Origin: an uncultured Clostridia bacterium
GTDB lineage: Bacteria > Bacillota > Clostridia > TANB77 > CAG-508
Direction: 5' to 3'
NCBI GenBank assembly: GCA_944388745.1
Contig: CALXJZ010000003.1
Span: 1-46,548 of the forward strand
DNA: 46,548 nt
The stretch's first letter is position 1. Every line of letters starts with the position of its first letter. The translations under genes and the position numbers were made by a program. The notes below the pieces were generated by a model. That model did no database searches and had not been told where the DNA came from. It saw nothing but the letters and a program-made list of their open reading frames with translations. Below are positions 1-8,057 of the stretch, one piece after another.

Positions 1-915
1 AGTGTTTCTGAATTGATAAAATTAACACTTAAGAAAACAGGATATACAAAGGCTTTAGAAGCGGAAAATACAATTGAGGCAGAAAATAGAATTGCAAACT
101 TAGATGAGTTATTAACAGTTGCAATTGAATTTGAAGAAGAATTTGCAGAAAATTCATTATCAGAATTTTTAGAAGGAATAACATTATCAAGTGATTTAGA
201 CAATATGGAGGAACAAGAAGATTCTGTTACATTAATGACATTACATAGTGCAAAAGGATTGGAATTCCCAGTAGTATTTTTAGTTGGTATGGAAGAAGGA
301 ATTTTTCCAGGATACCAATCTATGATGGATCCTCAAGAATTAGAAGAGGAAAGAAGATTATGCTATGTTGGAATTACTAGAGCAAAAGAAAACTTATTTT
401 TAACATGTAGTAAACAAAGAACAGTATTTGGTTCAACAAGTTATAACCCAGTATCTAGATTTTTAAATGAAATACCAGAAGAATTATTAGAAGGTTATCA
501 AGAAGCATTTGGAGAGCCAGATAATAACAAAAATCAAATGTTTAAAGATTCTAATTATACTTGGACATATGGTAGTAGAGATAATAAAAATAATAATGAA
601 AATAGTGCAATTAAGATATATAAAATTAATGAAAAAGAACCTGTTATGGCAGCAAGTAATAAAAATAGTGGTTTTGCATTTAGGACAGCAGAAAGTTTCT
701 TAAATAGTTTAGGTAAAAAATCTACTATGAATACAAATAAACAAGTAGATTTATCAAAATATGAAGCAGGTGTTAGAGTTTTTCATAAGAAATTTGGAGA
801 AGGTACAATTAATATGGTAGAGCCTGAAGGTGAAGATTTAAAAGTTGATATTAATTTTGATAAGGCTGGTCATAAGAGATTAATGGCTAAATATGCAAAT
901 TTGGAAATTATATAA
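1..915 (+). CDS. pcrA: ATP-dependent DNA helicase PcrA/UvrD, C-terminal part (5' truncated by window edge)
   Basis: The reading frame is open from base 1, so the gene begins upstream of the window; about 304 C-terminal residues are present. Superfamily 1 helicase motif V is visible (LMTLHSAKGLEFP, about residue 79) followed by motif VI (EEERRLCYVGITRAKENL, about residue 115), which carries the arginine finger. The last 50 residues (GVRVFHKKFGEGTI onward) form the small Tudor-like domain typical of PcrA rather than Rep or RecB. PcrA is a cytosolic 3'-5' helicase that acts in nucleotide excision repair, in clearing RNA polymerase and RecA from DNA, and in rolling-circle replication. The linker at residues 165-240 is Asn/Lys-rich and poorly conserved, as is usual for the family. 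The stop codon is followed directly by a GGGGAC-type repeat. Confidence 0.95.
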   Translation, partial: SVSELIKLTLKKTGYTKALEAENTIEAENRIANLDELLTVAIEFEEEFAENSLSEFLEGITLSSDLDNMEEQEDSVTLMTLHSAKGLEFPVVFLVGMEEGIFPGYQSMMDPQELEEERRLCYVGITRAKENLFLTCSKQRTVFGSTSYNPVSRFLNEIPEELLEGYQEAFGEPDNNKNQMFKDSNYTWTYGSRDNKNNNENSAIKIYKINEKEPVMAASNKNSGFAFRTAESFLNSLGKKSTMNTNKQVDLSKYEAGVRVFHKKFGEGTINMVEPEGEDLKVDINFDKAGHKRLMAKYANLEII

Positions 916-996
916 AATGTCCTTTTGGGGACGTTTCTGTTTGAGACATTTATGGAACAAAATCTAGGTAATACAAAAAATGTCCAAAGGGGGAAT
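916..996 (+). repeat. GGGGAC-family 3'-end repeat behind pcrA
   Basis: Starting one base after the pcrA stop, the spacer reads TGTCCTTTTGGGGACG and later TGTCCAAAGGGGGA, two related blocks that can pair partly across the spacer. The TTGGGGAC core matches the elements at the 3' ends of the giant surface gene, spoIIE, lemA and xth, and has the same orientation relative to the upstream gene. The last G-run is also the ribosome site of the next gene. Confidence 0.5.
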
Positions 997-999
997 ATT

Positions 1000-1572
1000 G
1001 TGAAAAAGATTGTTTTTGTTATTATTTCGATATTCATTATCATGGTAAATTTCGTAATAATGCTTTTTTATGGGAGATATTATCACAAGATATTTTTAAT
1101 ACCGATAATAGTTTTAATAGTTGTATCAATTATATTAAGATTAAAAGAAAAGAAGAAAATAGCATATATTATTATGATAATAGCAATTATTATGATAGGA
1201 ATAATTACAAATTATAGTTTTATCTTAAAAAAAGAGGCAGAAGAAGAACGAAAAGAAAGATTTAATTCTGTTGGATTCATGACTGATTCTGAAATAAACG
1301 TATTTAACGAACAGTTTACACCATATGAAGGAAAAGAAGTAAGAGGCATAATTGTTCGTGCTTTAATTTCAAAAGTTGTTAGCAATAATTTGAGCAATAC
1401 CGACTATGAAGTTATGCAAGTTACTATATCTGGGGTAGTAACATTAAATAAAGAAGACACGCAACTGCCTGAACAATTTGATGAAATTAAAATGGATAAA
1501 ACATATAATGTGAACATCATTTATAATAAATATGGAAAAGTAGAATCCATCCATATAGAAGAAAATCCATAA
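1000..1572 (+). CDS. small membrane protein of unknown function
   Basis: Family not recognised. The likely start is GTG at 1000, preceded by the strong ribosome site AAAGGGGGAA; the longer open frame back to 925 runs through the repeat element and lacks its own ribosome site. The 190-residue product opens with three hydrophobic segments (about residues 3-24, 31-48 and 54-75), followed by a charged linker (KKEAEEERKERF) and a soluble domain of about 105 residues that should lie on one face of the membrane. Nothing in the soluble part suggests an enzyme. It lies between pcrA and two spore-coat genes, but the spacing gives no clear operon link to either. Confidence 0.6.
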   Translation: MKKIVFVIISIFIIMVNFVIMLFYGRYYHKIFLIPIIVLIVVSIILRLKEKKKIAYIIMIIAIIMIGIITNYSFILKKEAEEERKERFNSVGFMTDSEINVFNEQFTPYEGKEVRGIIVRALISKVVSNNLSNTDYEVMQVTISGVVTLNKEDTQLPEQFDEIKMDKTYNVNIIYNKYGKVESIHIEENP

Positions 1573-1709
1573 TATAAGAAATTATGAGAAAGTGAAGTGA
1601 ACCCAAAATGTTAGACAAAAAGTTTAACAAAAAGGTTCATTTTTTTTGAATAAAATTGATAAAAATGGAAATAATGAAAAAAGAAATCAAAAAGAAAGGA
1701 ATGATTTAA

Positions 1710-1898
1710 ATGGCAGATTTAACACAAGCAGAATTACAACATCTAAGACATTTAATAGGTGCACATGAGACAGCATATCAAAAATTAAACACATATTCAG
1801 CACAAGCTGTGGACCCACAAATAAAGCAAATTTTTGCAAAGTCAGCACAAGATGCTTTAAACACAAAACAAAAATTAATGACATTTTTAAATAATTAA
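1710..1898 (+). CDS. spore coat protein-like small helical protein (CotF/YhcQ-type)
   Basis: A 62-residue, mostly helical protein. The motif LTQAELQHLRHLIGAHETAYQKL followed by DPQIKQIFAKSAQ resembles the N-terminal half of Coat F family proteins, in which two helices pair in a ferritin-like arrangement. The start at 1710 has the ribosome site AAAGGAATG 7-15 bases upstream. The next gene begins 19 bases after the stop and encodes the CotF-type partner, so the two are probably co-transcribed and may assemble together in the spore coat. The family assignment is by pattern recognition; a role in the coat is inferred from family and neighbour. Confidence 0.7.
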   Translation: MADLTQAELQHLRHLIGAHETAYQKLNTYSAQAVDPQIKQIFAKSAQDALNTKQKLMTFLNN

Positions 1899-1917
1899 GA
1901 AGGGAGAGAAAAGTATA

Positions 1918-2163
1918 ATGGATGAAAAAACAATGGTAAATGATATTTTAAGTAGTGTAAAATCAGATTTAACAGCATATCAAACAGCTATATCAGAATC
2001 TGAAAATATGAATTTAAGACAAACATTTCAACAAATTAGAAATAATGATGAAAGTTTTCAATATGAGTTATTTAAAATTGCTCAGACAAAAGGTTATTAT
2101 AAACCTGCACAAAAAGCAACAGTAACAGAAATTAATCAAGTAAAAACAGATTTACAACAATAA
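1918..2163 (+). CDS. spore coat protein, CotF family
   Basis: An 81-residue protein with the characteristic Coat F layout: an N-terminal helix (DILSSVKSDLTAYQTAISES), the LRQTFQQIRN segment, then FQYELFKIAQTKGYYKPAQ. The GYYKPA ending is a hallmark of clostridial CotF-like proteins. CotF-family proteins are structural components of the endospore coat or outer layers, made in the mother cell. The ribosome site GAAGGGAGAG precedes the ATG. The gene is followed at once by a strong bidirectional hairpin terminator, so this two-gene unit ends here. I saw no confident sporulation sigma-factor promoter upstream of the pair. Confidence 0.8.
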   Translation: MDEKTMVNDILSSVKSDLTAYQTAISESENMNLRQTFQQIRNNDESFQYELFKIAQTKGYYKPAQKATVTEINQVKTDLQQ

Positions 2164-2167
2164 GGTT

Positions 2168-2212
2168 AAAAAAGTATATTCACATTCTTATATAGAACGA
2201 ATATACTTTTTA
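2168..2212. terminator. bidirectional rho-independent terminator between cotF-like and rpn genes
   Basis: A perfect 13-bp inverted repeat (AAAAAGTATATTC at 2169-2181 pairs with GAATATACTTTTT at 2199-2211) with an A-run before it and a T-run after it. It serves the convergent genes on both strands. Confidence 0.85.
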
Positions 2213-2216
2213 AAAA

Positions 2217-3260
2217 TTATTTAATAAATTGTTCTTTTTTTAGTCCAGTTATTTTTAAAATGATATTTATATCTATTTTTTCTGATAGCATTTTTTTTGC
2301 GACATCAATTAAACTTTCTTGTCTGCCTTCACGTCTGCCTTTTTGTATACCTTTTTGCATACCTTCTTGTAAACCTTCTTCTATTGCTTTTTTTCTCATT
2401 TCTTCTGCTTCTTTTCTTAATACTTCATGAATATGTGACATAACCTCATTTCCTCCTTTTTCTTTTAATATTATTTCTTTTATTTTTTCTAGCTCTTCTT
2501 TTTTTAATCTATTTTCCCAAATATATCCTACTTCTCTTGCAAATTCTTTTCTCTCTTTTTCATTTGTTAGAGTTTTGGAAAACTTTTCTACAGTATTTAA
2601 TAGCTCTTCAGATGAATTTAATCGATCAATTACAGATATTCTTGCTATTGCTGTTCCTCTTTCTATTGCTTCTTCTACACTTCGTATATCAACTAAATTA
2701 TATCTAATGATTGAACTACTACCTTTGCGATGTTTAAATACTTCTTGAGATTCTTCTAGTCCTTTTTTTGCTGTCCATTTCGATGTTCCTGCATAAATTA
2801 CTATTGGTATAATAGTTGGTTGTCGCTTTTTATTTTTTTCGTCTTTTAAATTTTTCCTTGAATCCATGATTGCTAGGCTATAATCTGCCATTCGAAATGG
2901 CATATTTTCATCTACTTTTGTTTGATGTTCAATTAGAAAGAAAACTTCTTTACCTTTTAATTTGTATACAATATCTGCTATTCTTTCTTCAAATTTATTT
3001 GTTATATAATGTGTTTCATATTTTTCTAAATTTTCTGACCTAATTTTTTCTTCAGGATCTAATTCCTGATTTATTAATTTAGCTACTTCTTCTTTATTAT
3101 TTAATATTTGTCTAAATAGTTTATCATGTTTATGATGTTTATACTGCTTTTTTACATTATCTAGTATGTAATCTTCACTTACATCATTTAAAACGTATGT
3201 TATATTTTGATTTACAAAAATTACTAAATCTAAATAATCTTTCATTGTATAATATTCCAA
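2217..3260 (-). CDS. Rpn family recombination-promoting nuclease / putative transposase (PD-(D/E)XK)
   Basis: The 347-residue protein matches the Rpn (transposase_31) pattern: HDKLFRQIL near residue 43, then a nuclease core with IADIVYKLKGKEVFFLIEHQ near residues 92-112 (Asp and Glu-x-Gln as candidate metal ligands) and MPFRMADYSLAIM. Rpn proteins are DNA endonucleases that stimulate RecA-independent recombination; many occur as scattered paralogues, and some may take part in phage defence. The C-terminus is a run of charged G-E/K-G repeats (EGLQEGMQKGIQKGRREG), also typical of the family, then a short helical tail. The likely start is TTG at 3260 with ribosome site AAAGGA 10 bases upstream; the in-frame ATG five codons later is too far from that site. 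It is an isolated single gene, convergent with the coat genes. Confidence 0.8.
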   Translation of the reverse strand: MEYYTMKDYLDLVIFVNQNITYVLNDVSEDYILDNVKKQYKHHKHDKLFRQILNNKEEVAKLINQELDPEEKIRSENLEKYETHYITNKFEERIADIVYKLKGKEVFFLIEHQTKVDENMPFRMADYSLAIMDSRKNLKDEKNKKRQPTIIPIVIYAGTSKWTAKKGLEESQEVFKHRKGSSSIIRYNLVDIRSVEEAIERGTAIARISVIDRLNSSEELLNTVEKFSKTLTNEKERKEFAREVGYIWENRLKKEELEKIKEIILKEKGGNEVMSHIHEVLRKEAEEMRKKAIEEGLQEGMQKGIQKGRREGRQESLIDVAKKMLSEKIDINIILKITGLKKEQFIK

Positions 3261-3542
3261 TATTTATACATCCTTTATTGTAATTCATTCGCACTATAAA
3301 ATCAAAGTTTATTTAATAGTAAAAATACTGTTTTTATTAATATAATCTATGTAATTCTTTTTTTTTCACCTCTTTTCATTATTTTTCTTTGTTTTTAATT
3401 TTTTGGAAATTATAGATTTAAATATTTAGCAAAAAATTTAGTTTTAGAAAGAAATTTGAAAAAATTATATCCAAATATTATCATATTTTGTTATGATATG
3501 CAATAATATTTGTAAAAAATTATGTAACTTTTCGTCGCATTT

Positions 3543-3551
3543 TTCGACAAA
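3543..3551 (-). promoter_or_regulatory. candidate Spo0A box (TTTGTCGAA)
   Basis: TTCGACAAA on the plus strand is the exact reverse complement of the Spo0A consensus TTTGTCGAA, extended by a further T-run. It lies about 170 bp upstream of the M23 gene promoter. The location suggests control by the sporulation master regulator, but a single 9-bp match in AT-rich DNA can occur by chance. Confidence 0.5.
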
Positions 3552-3717
3552 ATATTGTTTGATAATATTAGAGGCTTCAATAAAAACAAAGACGAACATC
3601 AAATAGTAATGCTGATAATTTTGAAACGAATAAAAGAAAAAAAGAGATAAAACGAAAAAAAAAGAGATAAACGAAAAAAAACAAAAAAAACTTAGGGAAA
3701 ATAAGGATGCATTATCT

Positions 3718-3746
3718 TTGCAAAAAAATAAATGTTACAATATTAT
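3718..3746 (+). promoter_or_regulatory. sigma-A-like promoter of the M23 peptidase gene
   Basis: TTGCAA at 3718-3723, a 17-base spacer, then TATTAT at 3741-3746. Transcription would start near 3753, giving a leader of about 50 bases before the ATG at 3803. Confidence 0.55.
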
Positions 3747-3802
3747 TACAATAATCGGCATGTAGTTTAAAGAACTAAATTACAAAGGAGAGATTGAATA
3801 TC

Positions 3803-4828
3803 ATGTTCAAAAAGATTTTGGTACACACAAGAAAGGGTATTAAATTCATAATATTATTTATGATAGCGGCTTTTTTAATTGTAGGAGCTATTACTTTTTT
3901 GTATAAGCCAACATATAGTGTATTTATAAATGGAGAGCAGGTTGGATATACAGAAAACCGTTCAGAATTACAGCACAAAATAAATGATTATGTTGAAAAA
4001 GGCGATGGAACAAATGAAAATGTGGCATTTGTGCAAGTAAATAATATGCCAGAATATAAATTGTGTTTATTAAAAAAGAATATTGTAGCAAATGATGATG
4101 AAATATTTGAAAATATAAAATCACAAGGAGTTACATATTATAGATATTATGCTATATTAGATAATCAAGAAGAAAAACTTTATGTTTCTAATTTTGAAGA
4201 TGCAGAAAATGTAGTAAATTCATTAAAAGAAAAAGATAGTGCAAATGTTGAAACTATTTCTATTGTAGAAAAATATGAAACAGAATTAAAAGATTTAGTT
4301 TCTTCTGAAGAAGCCATTTCAAAATTATATGTAGAAAAACCACAGGTTGTTAAAGTAGCTACAACATCTTCAGGAAGGTCAAGTAGTGTTTATCAAGCAA
4401 CAGGAACAGTAAATACAAAAACGACTACTTCAAGTGGAAAAGTTAGTTTAGGAATATCACTAATTAAGCCAGTATCTGGAACAATATCATCTAGATTTGG
4501 TTCACGAAGTAGTGTTAGAAGTTCAGCTCATACAGGTTTAGATATAGCTGCACCATCAGGAACAGCAGTTAAAGCTGCTGCATCAGGTACAGTGACGTTT
4601 TCAGGATATAAAGGTTCATATGGAAATTTAATAGTAATTAGTCATGGAAATGGTGTACAAACATATTATGGACATTGTAGTAAATTATATGTTGCAGCTG
4701 GTACACAAGTATCACAAGGTCAAACAATTGCAGCAGTTGGTTCTACTGGAAATTCAACTGGACCACATTTACATTTAGAAATACGTGTTAATGGGATTGC
4801 GTATAATCCACAAAACTACTTATATTAA
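3803..4828 (+). CDS. membrane-anchored M23 family metallopeptidase (LytM-type endopeptidase)
   Basis: A 341-residue protein. An N-terminal hydrophobic segment (about residues 14-36) anchors it, followed by an extracytoplasmic domain (residues 40-180), a Ser/Thr-rich linker, and a C-terminal M23 domain (about 215-341). The zinc ligands are present: His and Asp in AHTGLDIAAPSGT, and the HLHLE motif in GPHLHLEIR. It should therefore be active, cutting peptide cross-bridges in the wall, unlike degenerate LytM proteins. I chose the ATG at 3803, 12 bases after AAAGGAG; the TTG at 3794 is too close to the ribosome site. A monocistronic unit with its own promoter and terminator, plus an upstream 0A box. 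A SpoIIQ-like sporulation role is possible, but the intact zinc site and long linker argue as much for general wall turnover. Confidence 0.85.
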   Translation: MFKKILVHTRKGIKFIILFMIAAFLIVGAITFLYKPTYSVFINGEQVGYTENRSELQHKINDYVEKGDGTNENVAFVQVNNMPEYKLCLLKKNIVANDDEIFENIKSQGVTYYRYYAILDNQEEKLYVSNFEDAENVVNSLKEKDSANVETISIVEKYETELKDLVSSEEAISKLYVEKPQVVKVATTSSGRSSSVYQATGTVNTKTTTSSGKVSLGISLIKPVSGTISSRFGSRSSVRSSAHTGLDIAAPSGTAVKAAASGTVTFSGYKGSYGNLIVISHGNGVQTYYGHCSKLYVAAGTQVSQGQTIAAVGSTGNSTGPHLHLEIRVNGIAYNPQNYLY

Positions 4829-4857
4829 TTCGTTGAAAAATAATTAAAATTTTATCT

Positions 4858-4908
4858 ACGCTATATTAAACAAGGTATTGAATACCTTTTGATATAGCGT
4901 TATTTTTA
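4858..4908 (+). terminator. rho-independent terminator of the M23 gene, overlapping the 3' end of mecA
   Basis: Two nested stems: ACGCTATAT (4858-4866) with ATATAGCGT (4892-4900), and AAGGTATT (4872-4879) with AATACCTT (4881-4888), followed by TTATTTTTA. Most of the hairpin lies inside the last codons of the convergent mecA gene, so the mecA C-terminus is encoded by terminator DNA. Confidence 0.8.
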
Positions 4909-5516
4909 ATATAAATTGTTGCATGTTCAGTCAATTTGTATTCAAAATTAGTTGAAAAATTTTGAAATTTTGCAAATTCAGATAATATGTTAAAAATCTT
5001 ATTTATGTATTTATCTTTAAAATTAATATCTTTAAAAATCAAGAAAAACTTATTTTGGTAATTATAAAGAACAATCTTTTTTGCTAATTTGTCAATATTC
5101 AAATTTTCAATTTTAGATATACTGTTACAAAAATCGCAAAAATAATCAAAATTATCAAGCTCATAAACAGCATTTTTTAAAGAAGGTGTATTAGTTTTTC
5201 TTTTTACAATTAATTTTCTTTTAGAACTGTTATTTAAAACATCGCCTGTATTAATAGAATTACTTTCAGTAGAAGAGTATTTTGTAATTGTAAAAGCTAC
5301 AACATCTTCTAAGGTAGAAAATGCTTCTATCAATAATTTACAACCTTCTGTGTGAAAGTCAACTTCTTTTTCAGCTTTTTGAAGAATATCTAAAAAAAGA
5401 TTTTGTGAATTCATAATATTGTCAAAAAATGTATGTATATCATTTGTGTTTTTTTCTATGTCTTGTATATTCATAATAATTCTGATTTTATTTTCTGTTA
5501 ATTTTTCAATTTTCAT
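4866..5516 (-). CDS. mecA: adaptor protein MecA (ClpC adaptor, negative regulator of competence)
   Basis: The 216-residue product has the MecA plan: an N-terminal substrate-binding segment beginning MKIEKLTENKIRI, an acidic/polar middle, and a C-terminal ClpC-binding alpha/beta domain. The motif LQKAEKEVDFHTEGCKLLIEA at about residues 45-65 matches the conserved part of the N-terminal domain. In Bacillus, MecA delivers ComK and other substrates to the ClpCP protease; in clostridia it probably has a more general adaptor role. The start has the ribosome site AGGAGG seven bases upstream and a recognisable promoter. The gene is transcribed alone and convergently with the M23 gene, and its last 12 codons overlap that gene's terminator. 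Confidence 0.85.
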   Translation of the reverse strand: MKIEKLTENKIRIIMNIQDIEKNTNDIHTFFDNIMNSQNLFLDILQKAEKEVDFHTEGCKLLIEAFSTLEDVVAFTITKYSSTESNSINTGDVLNNSSKRKLIVKRKTNTPSLKNAVYELDNFDYFCDFCNSISKIENLNIDKLAKKIVLYNYQNKFFLIFKDINFKDKYINKIFNILSEFAKFQNFSTNFEYKLTEHATIYIKNNAISKGIQYLV

Positions 5517-5830
5517 ATAGTAGGCCTCCTAATATCTATAATTATATTATACTACTAATATCATTATATGAAAAGGAGTAAATTTTGGTAAAAACTATAA
5601 AGACATGAAAAAATTTTTATGTCTTTATCCTGTGTTTCTTAACAGAACTTTAAAAAACTATATTTTTATTGACTTTACCATAGTTTATTGTTAAAATTGA
5701 AATGTAAAAAATATTATGATAATAAATTTAAGAATGCTTTTTCTACAAAACAATTTATTATTTTCTTCATGGAAATTGTAAAGAATAATAAAGTATAAAA
5801 ATATAACAAAATGAGGAGTAATTGATAATT
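5517..5830. other. 314-bp divergent intergenic region with an orphan hairpin
   Basis: Contains the mecA promoter and, at 5597-5628, a nearly perfect 32-base palindrome (ATAAAGACAT pairs with ATGTCTTTAT around an A5-T5 centre). No gene on either strand ends here, so it is not an obvious terminator; it may insulate the divergent promoters or bind a dimeric regulator. Nothing else was recognised. Confidence 0.5.
5546..5574 (-). promoter_or_regulatory. mecA promoter
   Basis: On the minus strand: TTTTCA (4 of 6 to consensus) as -35, a 17-base spacer, and TATAAT as -10 (plus-strand positions 5546-5551). It lies about 30 bases upstream of the mecA ATG. Confidence 0.6.
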
Positions 5831-6745
5831 ATGCTAATACTATATCCAATCATTATTCCTATAATTATGTGTCTGATTCTAGGAATAATTGCATTTATTT
5901 ATAAAAATATAAGAAATGAAAAATATTTACGAGAAACATATAGTGATATTGATTTTTTAAGTAGAGAAATTTCTACACAAATGCCACCATCTATTGTTGG
6001 ATATCTTTTCGAACAAAAAGTAAAATATAAACACTTAGTTGCTGATATTATGGATTTATATGCTATGAAGGTCATTAACATAAAGAAACAAGGAAATAAC
6101 ACTTTGACAATAGAATCTATTGAAAATGAAAATGCAAAAAAAATAACAAGCGAAAGTCAACAATATATATTAAATACACTAGTTAATAAAGATGACAACT
6201 GTCTATTTGATTATACAGAGTGGAAAAAATTAGTAATAAAAGAATATAAAGAAAATAACTGGACAAAAAAAATTGAAACAATGAATGCAATAATAATAAC
6301 AATAATTGTTTTAGCGTTTTCAATTATTGGAGGAATAATAGGATGGAATAGTGAAGGTGGTGAAAATGCAGGATTAGCTAGTGTAGGGGTATTAGCAGGG
6401 TTTGTCATTTCAGTATTTGAAATTTGTTTCTATATAGCATTTATAGAAATTCAAAAAGAAAATGGAATATTTCTAAATAAAGAAGGAAAAGAAGAATTAA
6501 AAAAGTGGATAAAACTAAAAAATTTTATGGAAAATTATACTTTATTAAAAGATAGAGATATAGAAGAAATTGTAATATATGAAAGATATATTCCATATGC
6601 GATATCATTAGGAGTTAATGTAAAATATAAAAATACTATGTTTGATATTTTTGAGGAAGAAGAATTTAAAAGTATAATAAAAGATAAAAGTATAAAAAAT
6701 ATTTTTGAGAGATATGGTATTGGTCAAGAAGAACATTTTTGGTAA
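5831..6745 (+). CDS. DUF2207-like membrane protein, lacking the usual N-terminal domain
   Basis: The 304-residue protein has an N-terminal membrane segment (about 1-24), then the hallmark of the C-terminal half of DUF2207 proteins: MPPSIVGYLFEQKVKYKHLVADIMDLYAMKVINI (read as two parts, residues 52-85). Two central membrane segments follow (about 155-175 and 188-210), then a charged tail with LKKWIKLKNFMENYT and IPYAISLGV. Standard family members are about 550-600 residues, with a signal peptide and a large extracellular domain that are absent here. I placed the start at ATG 5831, 12 bases after GAGGAG; the TTG at 5822 is only three bases from it. Function is unknown for the family. It is a single gene with no obvious partner. 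Confidence 0.65.
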   Translation: MLILYPIIIPIIMCLILGIIAFIYKNIRNEKYLRETYSDIDFLSREISTQMPPSIVGYLFEQKVKYKHLVADIMDLYAMKVINIKKQGNNTLTIESIENENAKKITSESQQYILNTLVNKDDNCLFDYTEWKKLVIKEYKENNWTKKIETMNAIIITIIVLAFSIIGGIIGWNSEGGENAGLASVGVLAGFVISVFEICFYIAFIEIQKENGIFLNKEGKEELKKWIKLKNFMENYTLLKDRDIEEIVIYERYIPYAISLGVNVKYKNTMFDIFEEEEFKSIIKDKSIKNIFERYGIGQEEHFW

Positions 6746-6880
6746 TCTTCATAATTGTTTCTTCTTTTTTTATATTTTTTGCAATTTTTCTTATTCATAG
6801 TTGTACTGTTTATTATATCTGAAATTTTTTTATGCCTTTATCATGTTTGGTAAATTTAATATGAATTTATTGTAATATAC

Positions 6881-6909
6881 TTGAAAAATTTGCTAATTCA
6901 ATATATAAT
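6881..6909 (+). promoter_or_regulatory. promoter of the DUF4321-radC-mre-min operon
   Basis: TTGAAA at 6881-6886, exactly 17 bases, TATAAT at 6904-6909. The leader to the first gene is about 80 bases and contains a small CAAT/ATTG stem near 6960. Confidence 0.75.
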
Positions 6910-6997
6910 AGCAAAGAGTTAAAAAAGAAATATCCGTAGCAAAAGATTGAAAAATAATTACAATTTTGGATTGTGAGTTAAGGAAGGAATGATTAAT

Positions 6998-7255
6998 ATG
7001 GCAACTAAAGAAAAAAATGTATGGATTTTATTAATATTTATTTTATCAGGACTAGTAGTTGGGGGACTACTGGGACAATTAGCATCAAATGTAAGCTGGT
7101 TATCATGGCTATCATATAGCCAAAGTTTTGGATTAGAAAATCCGGTAGTTTTAGATTTAAGTGTTGTAGAATTAACATTTGCACTTATGTTTAGAATTAA
7201 TATAGCTAGCATTATAGGTATGATACTTGCAATATTTATTTATAAAAAAATCTAA
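6998..7255 (+). CDS. DUF4321 family small membrane protein
   Basis: An 85-residue protein with two membrane segments (about residues 8-28 and 62-83) and a GG-rich first helix (SGLVVGGLLGQL), matching the DUF4321 pattern. Such genes commonly stand just ahead of radC-mreB in clostridia, as here. I prefer the ATG at 6998 because AAGGAAGG lies about 10 bases upstream of it, whereas it abuts the earlier ATG at 6989. First gene of the shape-determination operon. No biochemical role is known; the conserved context suggests a link with wall elongation. Confidence 0.75.
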   Translation: MATKEKNVWILLIFILSGLVVGGLLGQLASNVSWLSWLSYSQSFGLENPVVLDLSVVELTFALMFRINIASIIGMILAIFIYKKI

Positions 7256-7299
7256 TAAAAAGTAGGGGCAATTAAAAACGAGGAAGGAATGACTATAAT

Positions 7300-8055
7300 T
7301 TGTCAATAACAATAAAACAATTGCCAGAAACAGAAAGACCATATGAGAAATTAGAATTATATGGAGAATCAACATTATCAAATGCTGAATTATTAGCGAT
7401 AATTATAAAAACAGGAACAAAAGAAGAGACATCAGTGCAACTTGCACAAAAAATATTGAATTTGAATGATACTAAACAAGAAGGACTTAACTTTTTGAAG
7501 AATATAACTATTGAAGAATTAACTCAAATAAAAGGCATAGGAAAAATAAAGGCAATACAATTAAAGGCAATAGGCGAACTTGCAATAAGAATGTCAAAGC
7601 CAGTAAATTATAAAAGAGTTATTGTAAGAGAGCCAAAAGATATTGTAAATGTCATAATGGAAGAATTAAGATTTCAAAAAAGAGAAGTTGCAAAAATTGT
7701 TATACTAAATGAGAAAAATGAAATACTGAAAATTAAAGATTTGTCATTTGGAGGGACAAGCTATGTTAATATTTCAATAAAAGAAATATTAGTTGAACCA
7801 ATAAAGATGAAAGCATCTAAAATTATATTGGTACACAATCATCCAACAGGGGATTCTACACCAAGTGATACAGATGTGAAATTCACATATAATCTTTATG
7901 ATTTAGGACAAATTTTAGGAATACAACTATTAGACCATATAGTAATAGGAGTAGATACTTATACAAGTATTTTTTCACAAATAGTGGAAAGTATGCCTGA
8001 TACAAATGAAAAGGAAAACATGACAGAAAGTAAAAAAAGAAAGGATAAGCGATAA
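7300..8055 (+). CDS. radC: RadC family protein (JAB/MPN domain)
   Basis: A 251-residue protein. An N-terminal helix-hairpin-helix region (ITIEELTQIKGIGKIKAIQLKA, about 67-90) precedes the C-terminal JAB-type metal-binding domain. The metal motif is HNHPTGDSTPSDTD (about 170-183), i.e. the expected His-x-His...Asp set. RadC was named as a DNA-repair protein, but its biochemical role remains unsettled. The start is TTG at 7300 with AGGAAGG 12 bases upstream; the ATG at 7289 is out of frame. It is followed by mreB only two bases after the stop, and the mreB ribosome site is inside the radC end, so the two are translationally linked. The last 20 residues are a Lys/Arg-rich extension. Confidence 0.9.
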   Translation: MSITIKQLPETERPYEKLELYGESTLSNAELLAIIIKTGTKEETSVQLAQKILNLNDTKQEGLNFLKNITIEELTQIKGIGKIKAIQLKAIGELAIRMSKPVNYKRVIVREPKDIVNVIMEELRFQKREVAKIVILNEKNEILKIKDLSFGGTSYVNISIKEILVEPIKMKASKIILVHNHPTGDSTPSDTDVKFTYNLYDLGQILGIQLLDHIVIGVDTYTSIFSQIVESMPDTNEKENMTESKKRKDKR

Positions 8056-8057
8056 TT

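Larger units (their letters stand above)
3261..3802. other. 542-bp gene-free region between rpn and the M23 peptidase gene
   Basis: Extremely AT-rich, with no open frame that has a ribosome site. It holds a consensus 0A box at 3543-3551, an A-rich direct repeat around 3640-3681 (two units of AAAGAGATAAA-CGAAAAA) and a promoter at 3718-3746. The 3290-3520 part shows nothing I can name. Confidence 0.6.

Noticed and set aside
925-999. Longer N-terminus of the small membrane protein starting at 925
   Set aside because: The region is the repeat element behind pcrA and lacks a ribosome site; the GTG at 1000 has a strong one.
2217-3260. Active insertion sequence carrying the Rpn gene
   Set aside because: No terminal inverted repeats or target duplications were found around it; Rpn genes usually stand alone.
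3625-3690. CRISPR-like or iteron repeats upstream of the M23 gene
   Set aside because: Only two short A-rich units without spacers of constant length; low complexity explains them.
3794-3802. TTG start for the M23 peptidase
   Set aside because: It is only three bases from the ribosome site; the ATG at 3803 is better spaced.
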